Origin: Arthrobacter terricola
Lineage (GTDB): Bacteria > Actinomycetota > Actinomycetes > Actinomycetales > Micrococcaceae
Reading direction: 5' to 3'
DNA: 64,000 nt
NCBI RefSeq assembly: GCF_004354015.1
Contig: NZ_SMRU01000014.1
Location: 62,001-126,000 of the forward strand
Position 1 is the first letter of the stretch; each line of letters starts with the position of its first letter. The notes below the pieces were generated by a model. That model was not told the DNA's origin. It made no database searches and saw only the letters and a program-made list of their open reading frames with translations. A program made the position numbers and the translations under genes. Of this stretch, positions 10,159-18,365 are shown piece after piece.

Positions 10159-10189
10159 TGTGGCCGGCCACGCGGTATGGCCGGCCACA
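10159..10189. other. Strong hairpin in the cox/XRE intergenic region
   Basis: TGTGGCCGGCCA pairs perfectly with TGGCCGGCCACA around a 7-base loop. It lies between the cox terminator and the convergent XRE gene, with no T-tract on either side. It could be a second bidirectional terminator or a protein-binding palindrome. Nothing else is seen in 9957-10206. Confidence 0.55.
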
Positions 10190-10206
10190 CCATCCGACAG
10201 CGAAGT

Positions 10207-10251
10207 GAAGAACTGGGCAGGCGGGTGGCTCGTCCCGTCACCCAGTTCTTC
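10207..10251 (-). terminator. Hairpin at the 3' end of the XRE regulator gene
   Basis: GAAGAACTGGG pairs with CCCAGTTCTTC with 23 bases between. On the minus strand its first arm overlaps the stop codon of the XRE gene. There is no long T-tract, so terminator function is tentative. Confidence 0.5.
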
Positions 10252-11140
10252 ATGAAGGCTTTACGCCCGTACGGTCTGCAACCTCGACTGCCGGTGCCCA
10301 CGCAGAGAGCAGCCGAAGCGATTCCTCCGACGCCGAACCCGGCTCAGCCGGATAAACCGCAAGCGTCAGACCCGGATCCTCGGCGAGATGCATCGCTTCG
10401 AACAAAAGACTGATGTCGCCCACCACAGGATGGTGGTATTCCTTCCGGCCCGAGTAATGATGCCGGACGTCATGGGCAGCCCAACGTACGCGGAAGTCGT
10501 CGCTACGCATTGACAAGCTGCCCACCAGGTCGCCCAAGGCTTTGTCGTAAGGGTTGCGTCCAGACTCCGAGCGCAGGATGGCCACGATGTTGTTTGCCGC
10601 GAGGTTCCAATCGCAATAGAAATCGCGTGCACGGGGGTCAAGGAACGCGTAGCGCGCCGAATTGGCCGGATGCACGGGGTCTTCAAACATTTGGGCGTAA
10701 AGGGCACGGCCCAGATGATTCGCCGCGAGGATGTCCCTGCGCCCGTTCCGGACGAACGCCGGAGCGTCCGTGATGGAATCGAGCACGACCTGGATGCTGG
10801 GCCGGACCCGCGTCTGAGCTTTCGGCCGGTACTCCCGGGAACGCGCCTGGGAGGACGCATTGGCCGTGCGGGCAAGGGCGAACAAGTGGTCCCGCTCGTC
10901 GTCGTTAAGCCGGAGGCCTCGGGCCAGCGCTTCGAGCACGCCCTCCGAAACACCGGACAGGTTCCCGCGCTCGAGTCGCGTGTAATAGTCCACGCTCACG
11001 CCCACGAGCATCGCGGCCTCCTCGCGCCGCAACCCCGGCACACGGCGATACCCGCCGTACACGGTGAGGCCGGCCATCTCAGGGGTGATCCGCCCGCGGC
11101 GCGAAACCAGGAAGTCGCGCACGTCCGTCCGATTGTCCAT
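10250..11140 (-). CDS. XRE-family regulator with MmyB-like ligand-binding domain
   Basis: 296 residues. The N-terminal XRE helix-turn-helix spans about 30-85 (GLRREEAAMLVGVSVDYYTRLERG). From about 105 the C-terminal domain matches the MmyB-like ligand-binding domain typical of streptomycete and Arthrobacter regulators (VQVVLDSITDAPAFVRNGRRDILAANHLGRALY, then WAAHDVRHHYSGRKEYHHPVVGD). Such regulators usually repress a divergent exporter or oxidoreductase gene and may bind a small hydrophobic ligand. Here the divergent neighbour is an MFS exporter, and a perfect inverted repeat lies between them at 11177-11191. With the exporter frameshifted, the regulator may be orphaned. Confidence 0.88.
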   Translation of the reverse strand: MDNRTDVRDFLVSRRGRITPEMAGLTVYGGYRRVPGLRREEAAMLVGVSVDYYTRLERGNLSGVSEGVLEALARGLRLNDDERDHLFALARTANASSQARSREYRPKAQTRVRPSIQVVLDSITDAPAFVRNGRRDILAANHLGRALYAQMFEDPVHPANSARYAFLDPRARDFYCDWNLAANNIVAILRSESGRNPYDKALGDLVGSLSMRSDDFRVRWAAHDVRHHYSGRKEYHHPVVGDISLLFEAMHLAEDPGLTLAVYPAEPGSASEESLRLLSAWAPAVEVADRTGVKPS

Positions 11141-11176
11141 GGACCAACGTTAAGCGCAGTCCCTCGAGCTCAGGGA

Positions 11177-11191
11177 GGTTCTGCCAGAACC
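11177..11191. promoter_or_regulatory. Candidate operator of the XRE regulator
   Basis: The perfect inverted repeat GGTTCTG-C-CAGAACC in the divergent region between the XRE gene (start 11140) and the MFS gene (start 11292). Nearby, 11160-11175 holds a second, imperfect palindrome centred on GAGCTC. Assignment to this regulator is by position only. Confidence 0.5.
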
Positions 11192-11291
11192 AGTATGAAC
11201 AGCCCCCTCCCATCGCCACGGCGATCGCCGTTCCATGGAAGGGAACCGAGCGCAGGAAGCAACGTCGGCGCGCAATCAGCAAGGAAAAGCC

Positions 11292-12658
11292 GTGCAGACC
11301 ACCCACCTCACCGCAACCCGTACCAACCCGGTGCCGGGACAGACCCGGGCCGCGCTTGGCGCCGCGGCGCTCGGGAACTTCATCATCACACTCGACGCCG
11401 TGGTGGTGAACGTAGCCCTCCCCAGTATCAGGAACGACGTCGGAGGAGGCATGACCGGGCTCCAATGGGTAGTGGACGGCTACACCCTCATGTTCGCCGG
11501 GCTACTCCTCACGGCAGGTGCCGTTTCCGACCGCCTCGGTGCTCGGCGCTCCTTCGCCTTCGGCCTGGTCCTCTTCGTGATCGCGTCACTCGCGTGCGGA
11601 CTGGCCCCGAACCTCGGCGCGCTCGTCACGGCCCGGTTCATCCAAGGTGCAGCCGCGGCGATCATGATGCCTACCACCATGGCCCTCATCGGGCAGACAT
11701 TCCGCGACCCGAAGCAGCGGGCGCGCGCAATCGGCGTCTGGGCCGCGGCAGGTGCCATCGCCGCGTCCTCAGGTCCCGTCGTCGGGGGCTTGCTGAACCT
11801 GCTGAGCTGGCGGCTGATCTTCCTCGTGAACCTTCCCGTCGGAGTGATCGGCCTTCTCCTCCTCGCGCGGGTGCGGCGCTCGCCGCAACGGGACGTGCCG
11901 TTCGACTGGGCCGGGCAGGCGACGGCGGTCCTCGCCATGGGCGGTATCACTTACGCGACCATCGAAGCAGGAGCATTGGGACTCGCCGCCCGCACGTCCT
12001 GCTGGCCTTCGCTATCGGGATCCTGAGCCTCGCGGCGTTCGTGATAACCCAGCGCCGCGGACGCCATCCGATGGTCCCGCGAGTGCTGGCCACCTCCCGC
12101 ACCATGGCCGTATCGGCCGGAATTGGATTCGCGTTCATGGTCGGCTTTTACGGACTTCCGTTCGTCATGAGCCTCTACCTCCAGCAGAACAGGGGATTCA
12201 GCTCTCTTGCCACGGGCATCGCGTTCCTGCCCATGATGGCCATCGGAGCCCTCGTCACACCGTTCATTGCGAAGATCATCGGCCGCTACGGCGCGCGCCG
12301 ATTGGCAACCACCGGACTGCTCATCATGGCGGCCGGACTCGCCGCCGTCGCACTCGCCCCCGAACAAACACCTGTCTGGGTGCTGGCGGTCGCCATGATG
12401 CTCGTCGGGTTCTCCGCCCCGCTGATCATGCCGCCCACCACCGCAATACTGCTCGACCACGTTCCCGAGCAGCTCTCCGGCACAGCAAGCGGCGTGTTCA
12501 ATACCAGCAGGCAGACGGGCGGGGCGCTCGCCGTCGCGGTCTTCGGCGCCCTATTGGCCGGACCCGAACCCCACGAAGGGGTGCTTGTCAGCCTCTCCCT
12601 TGCCGCCGTCGTCGCACTCGCCGCCGCGGCAGCAAGCCGGCTAATGCCGCGGACCTAG
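11292..12658 (+). pseudogene. DHA2-family (EmrB/QacA) MFS exporter, single frameshift
   Basis: A 14-TM drug:H+ antiporter in two frames. The first frame, from GTG 11292 (AAGGAA 5 bases upstream), encodes the N-terminal half, with FIITLDAVVVNVALPSI, motif A-like DRLGARRSF and motif C-like AAAGAIAASSGPVVGG, and ends at a premature stop near 12026. The second frame continues the family from ALLAFAIGI-type sequence to the end (SGTASGVFNTSRQTGGALAVAVFGALL). The switch lies at a run of three C (11989-11991); adding one C restores Ala-Ala-Pro-His-Val-Leu-Leu and a 455-residue protein. It is either a real decay event in a homopolymer or a sequencing error. A weaker alternative start is ATG 11235. Confidence 0.85.
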
Positions 12659-12664
12659 GTCTGG

Positions 12665-12976
12665 TCAGCCGTCCGTAGGTGTCGGCGGGGCTTGGCGTAG
12701 GCCGAACCACCTGTTCGCCGCGCCCCGCGACCCCTCGGTGAGTACGGTGAAGGGGCGCGGCTCAAGTCCACGGTCACGGACCACCTGCTCCAGGAAGTCC
12801 CGCAGGAGCCAGACGTCCGCCGGATCGGTGGCCGGATCCGCGTCCAGGGCGCGCTGCAACTGCACGTCTGTGAAGTCCAAGGAGTCGCGCAGTTGCTCCG
12901 TGCTCAATCCGGACAAATCGAGGTTCGCATGGAGCTCATCGCGGGTGGTTTGGCGTTGCTTCGAGTTCAGGGACAT
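12665..12976 (-). CDS. DUF2316-family small protein
   Basis: 103 residues of unknown function. MSLNSKQRQTTRDELHANL, LSGLSTEQLRDSLDFT, VWLLRDFLEQVV and the C-terminal PFTVLTEGSRGAANRWFGL segment match the layout of DUF2316 proteins, which have a helix-turn-helix-like core without a known ligand. It converges on the broken MFS gene with only 6 bases between the stops, so an overlapping bidirectional termination signal would be needed. No cofactor motif is visible. Confidence 0.7.
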   Translation of the reverse strand: MSLNSKQRQTTRDELHANLDLSGLSTEQLRDSLDFTDVQLQRALDADPATDPADVWLLRDFLEQVVRDRGLEPRPFTVLTEGSRGAANRWFGLRQAPPTPTDG

Positions 12977-13385
12977 GGATTCTTCAACTTTGCAGTGGCG
13001 TTTTAGACAGGATCCATGTGTTCGTTGCGCCTTGTCTAGTGAACGTCACCGTGGTGACAAGGGCGCGGATCAGGGCCAGACGTCCGGCTCGGCATCGCCG
13101 TCCGGCATGGTGCCGTGCCCTACTGGCCGGTACCGGATTTTCCCCGTAGTCTTTTGGGCGGACCTGTGGCGTGCTTCACATTTTGGCGCCGTCGGGGTCC
13201 ATGCTTTTACCAGACCGTCGGGACGGCAGCCCAGCGCCGTGTTTCCGTCTCGACAACGGGAAATCTATGGGCCGTCAAGAGCAGCGACGACGACAAAGAG
13301 GGTAAGCGCAGCTAGGACCACCAGGACAAGATCGCGCCCCTGCCCGGCAACGCGTGTCGCGGCTGTCCGGCGTGTTTGATTCGGC
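12977..13385. other. Intergenic stretch with small palindromes, no gene supported
   Basis: About 410 bases. GTCACC-GT-GGTGAC at 13045-13058 is a perfect palindrome inside a larger CTTGTC/GACAAG pairing (13031-13061), and TAGACAGG/CCTTGTCTA (13003-13039) can pair as an alternative, so a short structured RNA or an operator for DUF2316 is possible. The ORFs here have no family resemblance. Confidence 0.4.
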
Positions 13386-14762
13386 TTAACGCGTGTGGGC
13401 GGTTTCGTCGGAATCGTTCCGGGGCACGTGGCGCCAGGCCTGCCAGTCTGCAGGGCGGATCGTGGGCCGGCCAAGGAAGTATCCTTGTCCGGCATTCATG
13501 CCCAGTGCCGTGACGGCGGCCAGTTCTTCGGGGTTCTCGATGCCTTCGGCGATGATCGTGGCGCCGATCTGTTTGGCGAAGTCGACCATGGCGGCGCCCA
13601 GGGCCTGCCGGGCCGGGTCATGGTCGATCCCGGCGATCAGGGCCCGGTCGAGTTTGATGATGTCCGGGCGCAGCTGCAGGATATGGCGCATGGAGGCGTA
13701 TCCTGACCCGGCGTCATCAATGGCTAGCCGCAGGCCGCGCCGGCGCAGGGGAGCAAGGGCTGCCGTCAAGGGCGCGTATTCGGCCACCGCCAGGTTTTCG
13801 GTCAGTTCAAGGACGATCCGGTCTTCCCGGAGAGCGGCTTTTTCCAGGAGCCCGGGCAAGCGGGGGTCAAGGCATGTCTGCGGGGACAGGTTCAGCGCGA
13901 CATAGAGCCCGGCCGGCAGCCGTCCTGCTGCGTTGAGGGCCGCTTCGAGGGCGACGAATTCCAGTTCTCCTCCGAGCCCGACGGTGTTGGCTTCGTTGAA
14001 CCAGTGCTCCGCGCCCTTGCCGTCCTCGCTCGGGAACCGGGCGAGGGCTTCAACACCAATGATTTCCCTGTCCGGCAGACGATAGATCGGCTGGAAGGCC
14101 GTTAGGATCACGCGGCCGCGGAGGGTGGCTTCGACCTGGTCGGTAATGCGTTGTTTCAGCAGTTCCCTGGCGCTTTGGGGAGGAAGGGGCCGGCTGGTGC
14201 CTTCGAACCCCGTCCCGGCCGGGCGGGCCCGGCCTGATGCTTCCATCCAGACCGGGGCCCCGTTGCGGTGGCGGCAGACCATGACAACGCCGTCCCAGCC
14301 CGATCCGTGGCTGTCCATGGCCGCCGCCACCGACCGCCGCGCGCTGGCCAGGTCCTCCAGATCAAGGACCATTTGGCAGGGCTGGCCGACGAGTTCGGCA
14401 GGGTCGTAACCCAGCAACGCCTTGCTGGCCCTGCTGGAAAAGAGGAACGTCCCTTCCGCGTCAACGGCCCACAGCCATTCCTGGCTGGTCTCGGCGACGG
14501 TTTCGATCAGTGCGTATGCGCTTCTGGCGCGGGAGCGCTCCGCGTGATTGTCCCGGATCCCCTTCAGGGCAACGAAGAACGTCACCACGATCAGGCTTGC
14601 CGCGAGCGACACCAGGACCACAACCGCCTCGCGGGAGACATCGGTACCAGAGCCCAGTGCTGCGGCGATCCCGATGGCAAAGGCGCCTTGGAGGCAAAGG
14701 ACGACCAGCAGCAGCCGGCCTCCTGGAAACGACCGGATCATCCCTTGATGCCGCTGCACCAT
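13386..14762 (-). CDS. Membrane PAS-EAL protein, probably active c-di-GMP phosphodiesterase
   Basis: 458 residues from the ATG at 14762 (AGGGGGA upstream). Two TM helices (about 15-36 and 46-66) precede a PAS domain (about 82-180, EWLWAVDAEGTFLFSS) and an EAL domain (about 205-440). All key EAL residues are present: E238 (EAL), N291 (NLSP), E322 (LTEN), D349-D350 (DDAGSG), K370 (KLDR), E406 (AEGIE), so hydrolysis of c-di-GMP to pGpG is expected. The PAS may sense a ligand or redox state. It is the only one of the three EAL proteins here with a full catalytic set. An upstream ATG at 14804 would add 14 residues. Confidence 0.9.
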   Translation of the reverse strand: MVQRHQGMIRSFPGGRLLLVVLCLQGAFAIGIAAALGSGTDVSREAVVVLVSLAASLIVVTFFVALKGIRDNHAERSRARSAYALIETVAETSQEWLWAVDAEGTFLFSSRASKALLGYDPAELVGQPCQMVLDLEDLASARRSVAAAMDSHGSGWDGVVMVCRHRNGAPVWMEASGRARPAGTGFEGTSRPLPPQSARELLKQRITDQVEATLRGRVILTAFQPIYRLPDREIIGVEALARFPSEDGKGAEHWFNEANTVGLGGELEFVALEAALNAAGRLPAGLYVALNLSPQTCLDPRLPGLLEKAALREDRIVLELTENLAVAEYAPLTAALAPLRRRGLRLAIDDAGSGYASMRHILQLRPDIIKLDRALIAGIDHDPARQALGAAMVDFAKQIGATIIAEGIENPEELAAVTALGMNAGQGYFLGRPTIRPADWQAWRHVPRNDSDETAHTR

Positions 14763-14876
14763 TTCATCCCCCTGACCTGGATCCCGTCCCCCACGGACCG
14801 GCACTTCAGTCAGGATAATCCTCCCCGTATGCTCGCCACCGCCATTCCGCCGAACTATGACCTTGTTGGCCTTCTA

Positions 14877-15956
14877 CTACCGGGCGGGAGTCCATTCCTT
14901 CCAGTCCGCGGGGCGCGTGGTGGGCCGGCCGAGGAAGTAGCCTTGCCCCGCGGTGACGCCCAGGGCGGTGACGGTGGCCAGTTCCTCGGCGGTTTCGATG
15001 CCTTGCGCGATCACCACGGCACCGATGTGTTCGGCCAACCCGACCAAGGCTTCGACCAGGGAAGAACGGACTTCGTCCGTGTCAATCCCGGCGATGAGAT
15101 TCCGGTCCAGAGTGATGATCTCCGGGCGCACGTGCCTGATGTGCCGGATCGAGGTGAAGAACGAGCCCGCGTGGTCGATCGCCAGGCGCAGCCCTTTGCG
15201 GCGTAGCGGAGCCAGTGCGGCAACGACCGGTGCTGGCTGCTCCCGAGTCATCGCCTCGGTCAGCTCAAGGACCATTCGGGCTGGATCCAGTGCCGTCTCC
15301 TCCAGCAGGACCGGCAGGAGAGGATCCAGGCAGGTCGCGGGGGATAGTTTCAGCGTCACGAACAGGTGCGCGGGCAATTCCGCGGCGGCGGCAAGGGCCG
15401 ACTCCAAGGCCGCGAATTCAAGATCGCCTGCAAGCCGGGCGTGCTTCGCGTCGGCAAACCATTCCTCCGTGCTGCCACCGTCCTCGCCCAGGAATCTGGT
15501 CATCGCCCCGGCCCCGATCACGCTGCCATCCGCGAGGTCACGGACTGGCTGGAATGCGGTCACCAGCATCCTGCCGTGAAGAACTGCCTCGATCCGCGAC
15601 CGCACCGCCGCTTCGGAGCGCGGGAAAACGGAACCGGTCAGTTGCCGCGCCCCTGCCGTGCCAGGCCCGGGCACGGTGTCCTGCATCCGGTCGCGGAACC
15701 TGGCCACGGCCCTGACGGCGATCAGGTGCTCCAGCAGCGCGGTTTCGGGATGTCCGGGATTTGCGGCAAGGCTCTCACGCAACCGCTCCTTGATCTCTTC
15801 CTGGTCAGGTCGGGACTCGGACAATACCGACTCTATGATCTCGGCAGCTTGCCGGCGGACTGGCGGTTCCTCCCCGCCAGGCGCCCGGCCATCCTGGCTC
15901 CCGGAGCCGGGCGCAGGGACAGTGCCTGGGGTGAAAGGCTTCGGCTCTGTCGACAT
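14877..15956 (-). CDS. Degenerate EAL-domain protein with novel N-terminal domain
   Basis: 359 residues, soluble. Residues 1-30 are Pro/Gly-rich; about 35-80 form a helical domain with EEIKERLRESL and PETALLEHL, shared with the EAL protein at 21537-22670. The EAL domain (about 115-355) has lost catalytic groups: Gly150 for the EAL glutamate, Lys203 for the Asn of NLSP, His262 in the DD pair, Thr282 for the KLDR lysine and Gln318 for the AEGIE glutamate. E234 and D261 remain. Phosphodiesterase activity is not expected; it may bind a nucleotide or a protein. The start has AAAGGAA upstream. It lies 114 bases upstream of the active EAL gene on the same strand. Confidence 0.88.
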   Translation of the reverse strand: MSTEPKPFTPGTVPAPGSGSQDGRAPGGEEPPVRRQAAEIIESVLSESRPDQEEIKERLRESLAANPGHPETALLEHLIAVRAVARFRDRMQDTVPGPGTAGARQLTGSVFPRSEAAVRSRIEAVLHGRMLVTAFQPVRDLADGSVIGAGAMTRFLGEDGGSTEEWFADAKHARLAGDLEFAALESALAAAAELPAHLFVTLKLSPATCLDPLLPVLLEETALDPARMVLELTEAMTREQPAPVVAALAPLRRKGLRLAIDHAGSFFTSIRHIRHVRPEIITLDRNLIAGIDTDEVRSSLVEALVGLAEHIGAVVIAQGIETAEELATVTALGVTAGQGYFLGRPTTRPADWKEWTPAR

Positions 15957-16220
15957 CGACTATTCCTTTGTTCCCTGGCCTCCGGCTGAGCCCGGAAACC
16001 CACCCGGCAGCCACGCCCCTTCCCCCGAAGTCACCACCGGGAGGAACAAGCCTGCCGTGAAAAGACGGTACAACGAGACCGGCCGTTCTGTCTCCCCCAC
16101 GAGACACCATCCGCGCCGTCAGGGCTGTGCTGGAATCTGAAGGTTAATGATGGTCTCGGGCTCCTTTGTGCGGCACCGATGCGACGCCCGCGCACGTCAG
16201 GGCGCGCTCGTCGGCGGGAT

Positions 16221-16300
16221 GTGAGCGGGCGTTGGTCTGGAAGGCGCCGGACGTGAGCGGGCGTTGGTCTGGAAGGCGCCGGACGTGAGCGGGCGTTGGG
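16221..16300. repeat. 32-bp-period tandem repeat, copy A of a dispersed family
   Basis: Two and a half units beginning GTGAGCGGGCGTTGG at 16221, 16253 and 16285, exactly 32 bases apart. A degenerate inverted copy, CGACGCCCGCGCACGTC, lies just before (16182-16198). The same core and the same 32-base period recur at 51150-51420 and 60711-60890. Nothing else is visible in 15957-16220. Confidence 0.8.
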
Positions 16301-16324
16301 GGTTACGGCGACGGCTCGCGACGT

Positions 16325-16344
16325 TACATGAAGTCGTGTACCGT
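16325..16344 (+). promoter_or_regulatory. Operator and -10 box of the CmtR-like regulator
   Basis: TACATG-AAGT-CGTGTA (16325-16340) is an inverted repeat with matching TACAYG half-sites. It runs into a -10-like TACCGT (16339-16344), 7 bases before the GTG at 16352. This is the usual layout for an ArsR-type autorepressor with a leaderless message. Confidence 0.5.
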
Positions 16345-16351
16345 TGTGGGT

Positions 16352-16678
16352 GTGAAGACGTTGACCGTAAACGAGGTACTGGCGCGCTTCGGGAAGGCCC
16401 TGGCCGATCCGACGAGGGCCGCCGTCCTCATGCGCCTGAAGGATGGTCCTGCATACTCGGGGGACTTGGCGGATGCCATCGGAGTGAGCAAACAAGTCCT
16501 CTCCAACCACCTTGCATGCCTGCGGGACTGCGGTTTGGTGGTTGCCGAGTCGGAAGGCCGGAGGGTCCGTTACGAGCTCTCGGACGCGAAACTCGCGCAC
16601 GCACTGGGAGACCTCCTCGGCGTGATTCTCTCGGTGGAACCCGTCTGCCTCTGCGCGGTGCCGGAGTGCCCGCAATGA
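16352..16678 (+). CDS. ArsR/SmtB-family metal sensor, CmtR-like
   Basis: 108 residues with a winged helix: ALADPTRAAVLMRLKDGP, then recognition helix GVSKQVLSNHLACLRDCGLV. Cys56 and Cys60 on that helix align with the Cd/Pb ligands C57 and C61 of mycobacterial CmtR, and a Cys-rich tail (C99, C101, C106) can supply the third ligand, as C102 does in CmtR. It probably releases DNA on binding Cd(II) or Pb(II), perhaps Zn(II). The start was set at GTG 16352 because this matches the CmtR N-terminal length and the TACCGT promoter; ATG 16328 would lie inside the palindrome. It overlaps the downstream transporter by 4 bases. Confidence 0.87.
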   Translation: MKTLTVNEVLARFGKALADPTRAAVLMRLKDGPAYSGDLADAIGVSKQVLSNHLACLRDCGLVVAESEGRRVRYELSDAKLAHALGDLLGVILSVEPVCLCAVPECPQ

Positions 16679-17418
16679 GCACCCTCGCCGTCGACCGTCG
16701 TACTATGTTGGCCCGCAGGATCCGGTTGTTCTCGGCGGCGGTGATCGGCTACAACCTATTCGAGGCGATCGTCGCGATTGCGGCCGGGGCCGCCTCCGGC
16801 TCAGCTGCATTGATCGGATTCGGCCTCGACTCGGTGGTGGAAGTGGCTTCCGCCGCGGTAATTTTCTGGCAGTTTGGCGTCGTGGACCACGAGCGCAGGG
16901 AGAAAGCCGCGCTGCGGATGGTGGCCGGCCTGTTCTTTGTCCTCGCTGCCTATCTCAGCGTCACGTCGGTGGTCAAGCTGCTGGGCGTCCAAGAACCGGT
17001 CGAATCTCCGGTAGGGATGGCTTTGACTGCCCTCAGCCTTCTGGTGATGCCGCTCTTGTCCTACGGGCAGCGCCGGGCGGGCCACGAGTTGGGCTCACGC
17101 AGCGCAGTGGCCGACTCCAAACAAACGCTTCTTTGCACCTACCTCTCCGCGGTGGTACTCGTTGGCCTCGCGGTCAACGCCTTGTTCGGGTGGGCGTGGG
17201 CTGATCCGGTGGCTGCCCTGGTGATCGCTACGGTCGCCGTGAAAGAAGGCGTCGACGCCGCCCGCGGCGATGCGTGCTGCGCCCCGGCTGCAGGGTGGAC
17301 CACCGAGGCGGAGCAGTCCGGGGTTGTTGAGGGCCCGGACGATTGCTCATGCTGCGCGCCCCAAGCCACCACGATTGACTTAGGTACACGCTCCGAAGCC
17401 GGAAGGGGGAAGTCATGA
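16675..17418 (+). CDS. Cation-efflux (CDF-superfamily) transporter with Cys-rich tail
   Basis: 247 residues, with about six TM helices and the CDF-like segments YNLFEAIVAIAAGAASGSAALIGFGLDSVVEV (DxxxE here instead of HxxxD) and ADSKQTLLCTYLSAVVLVGLAVN. The C-terminal 50 residues lack the typical CDF dimerisation domain but contain cysteine pairs, ACCAPAAG and CSCCAPQ, likely metal-binding. It is coupled to the CmtR-like sensor by ATGA overlap and to the next CDF gene in the same way. The membrane core lacks the standard zinc ligands, so a soft metal such as Cd or Pb is a reasonable guess. Confidence 0.8.
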   Translation: MSTLAVDRRTMLARRIRLFSAAVIGYNLFEAIVAIAAGAASGSAALIGFGLDSVVEVASAAVIFWQFGVVDHERREKAALRMVAGLFFVLAAYLSVTSVVKLLGVQEPVESPVGMALTALSLLVMPLLSYGQRRAGHELGSRSAVADSKQTLLCTYLSAVVLVGLAVNALFGWAWADPVAALVIATVAVKEGVDAARGDACCAPAAGWTTEAEQSGVVEGPDDCSCCAPQATTIDLGTRSEAGRGKS

Positions 17419-18329
17419 GCGGGCACGACCACTCACATGCGGATGCAACCCAGGACAGGTCGCGCCTCATAGCGGCCCTCGCTGTGACGGTGTTGATCCT
17501 CATAGCCGAGATCATCGGTGCTGCCCTGTCCGGATCGCTCGCGCTGCTGGCGGACGCGGGCCACATGTTCACCGATGCTTCCGGACTGGTCATCGCCCTG
17601 ATCGCGGCGTCCCTGGCATTACGCCCGCGGACGCCTGAACGCACGTGGGGATTCAAACGCGCCGAGGTCCTCGCGGCCGCGCTTCAAGCCGGGCTTCTGC
17701 TTGTGGTAGGCGGATTCGTCCTCGTTGAAGGCATCCGCCGCTTGGTCGAACCGCCCGAGGTTGGCTCGTCCGCGATGCTCCTCTTCGGCATCATCGGCCT
17801 GGCGGGAAATGCAGTGGCCCTGATGGTGCTGGCCTCGGGCCGCCACAGCAGCTTCAATTTGCGGGCAGCATTCCTTGAGGTCCTGAACGACGCCCTGGGT
17901 TCCGCAGCCGTAATCATCGCGGCAATCGTGATCAGCCTGACCGGTTGGACCCGCGCCGACGCTCTGGTTTCGCTGCTCATCGGAGTCCTGATCATTCCCC
18001 GGACGCTCCGGCTGCTCAAGGAAACCACCGAGGTCCTCCTGGCTGCCACCCCTAAGGGCCTGGACCTCCGTGCCGTCCGTGACCACATCCTCGCGCTGCC
18101 CCACGTCGTGGACGTGCACGATCTCCACGCCACGCTCATCGGCACGGGAACTCCCGTGATCACCGGCCACGTGACCCTCAAGGACGAATGCCTCACGAAC
18201 GGACATTCCCAGCAGATCCTCGCCGACCTGCAGAAATGCGTTGCCGAGCATTTCGACGTCCCCGTGGAACACTCCACCTTCCAGTTGGAGACCGCCGCCC
18301 ACCGCGACCAGGAACACCTCCACCACTGA
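17415..18329 (+). CDS. czcD: CzcD-type cation diffusion facilitator
   Basis: 304 residues with a His-rich N-terminus (HDHSHAD), six TM helices and a C-terminal ferredoxin-like cytoplasmic domain (HVVDVHDLHATLIGTGTPVITGHV). TM2 carries H50xxxD54 (DAGHMFTD). TM5 carries E155xxxD159 (EVLNDALGS), where many zinc CDFs have HxxxD. It exports Zn/Cd/Co in exchange for H+ or K+. It is the third gene of the sensor-transporter-transporter operon, overlapping its neighbour by 4 bases. The gene ends 36 bases before the convergent DUF218 gene. Confidence 0.9.
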   Translation: MSGHDHSHADATQDRSRLIAALAVTVLILIAEIIGAALSGSLALLADAGHMFTDASGLVIALIAASLALRPRTPERTWGFKRAEVLAAALQAGLLLVVGGFVLVEGIRRLVEPPEVGSSAMLLFGIIGLAGNAVALMVLASGRHSSFNLRAAFLEVLNDALGSAAVIIAAIVISLTGWTRADALVSLLIGVLIIPRTLRLLKETTEVLLAATPKGLDLRAVRDHILALPHVVDVHDLHATLIGTGTPVITGHVTLKDECLTNGHSQQILADLQKCVAEHFDVPVEHSTFQLETAAHRDQEHLHH

Positions 18330-18365
18330 CGCGAAGAGCCGTGCACAACTGAAGCCAAAAACCCC

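Noticed and set aside
10670..11235. Upstream part of the second MFS reading frame as a real N-terminus
   Set aside because: It runs antisense through the XRE gene and matches nothing; the real N-terminal half of the transporter is in the other frame.
12977..13385. Possible c-di-GMP riboswitch near the EAL gene
   Set aside because: The GEMM consensus core and tetraloop/receptor elements are not visible, and the stretch is downstream of the EAL gene rather than upstream.
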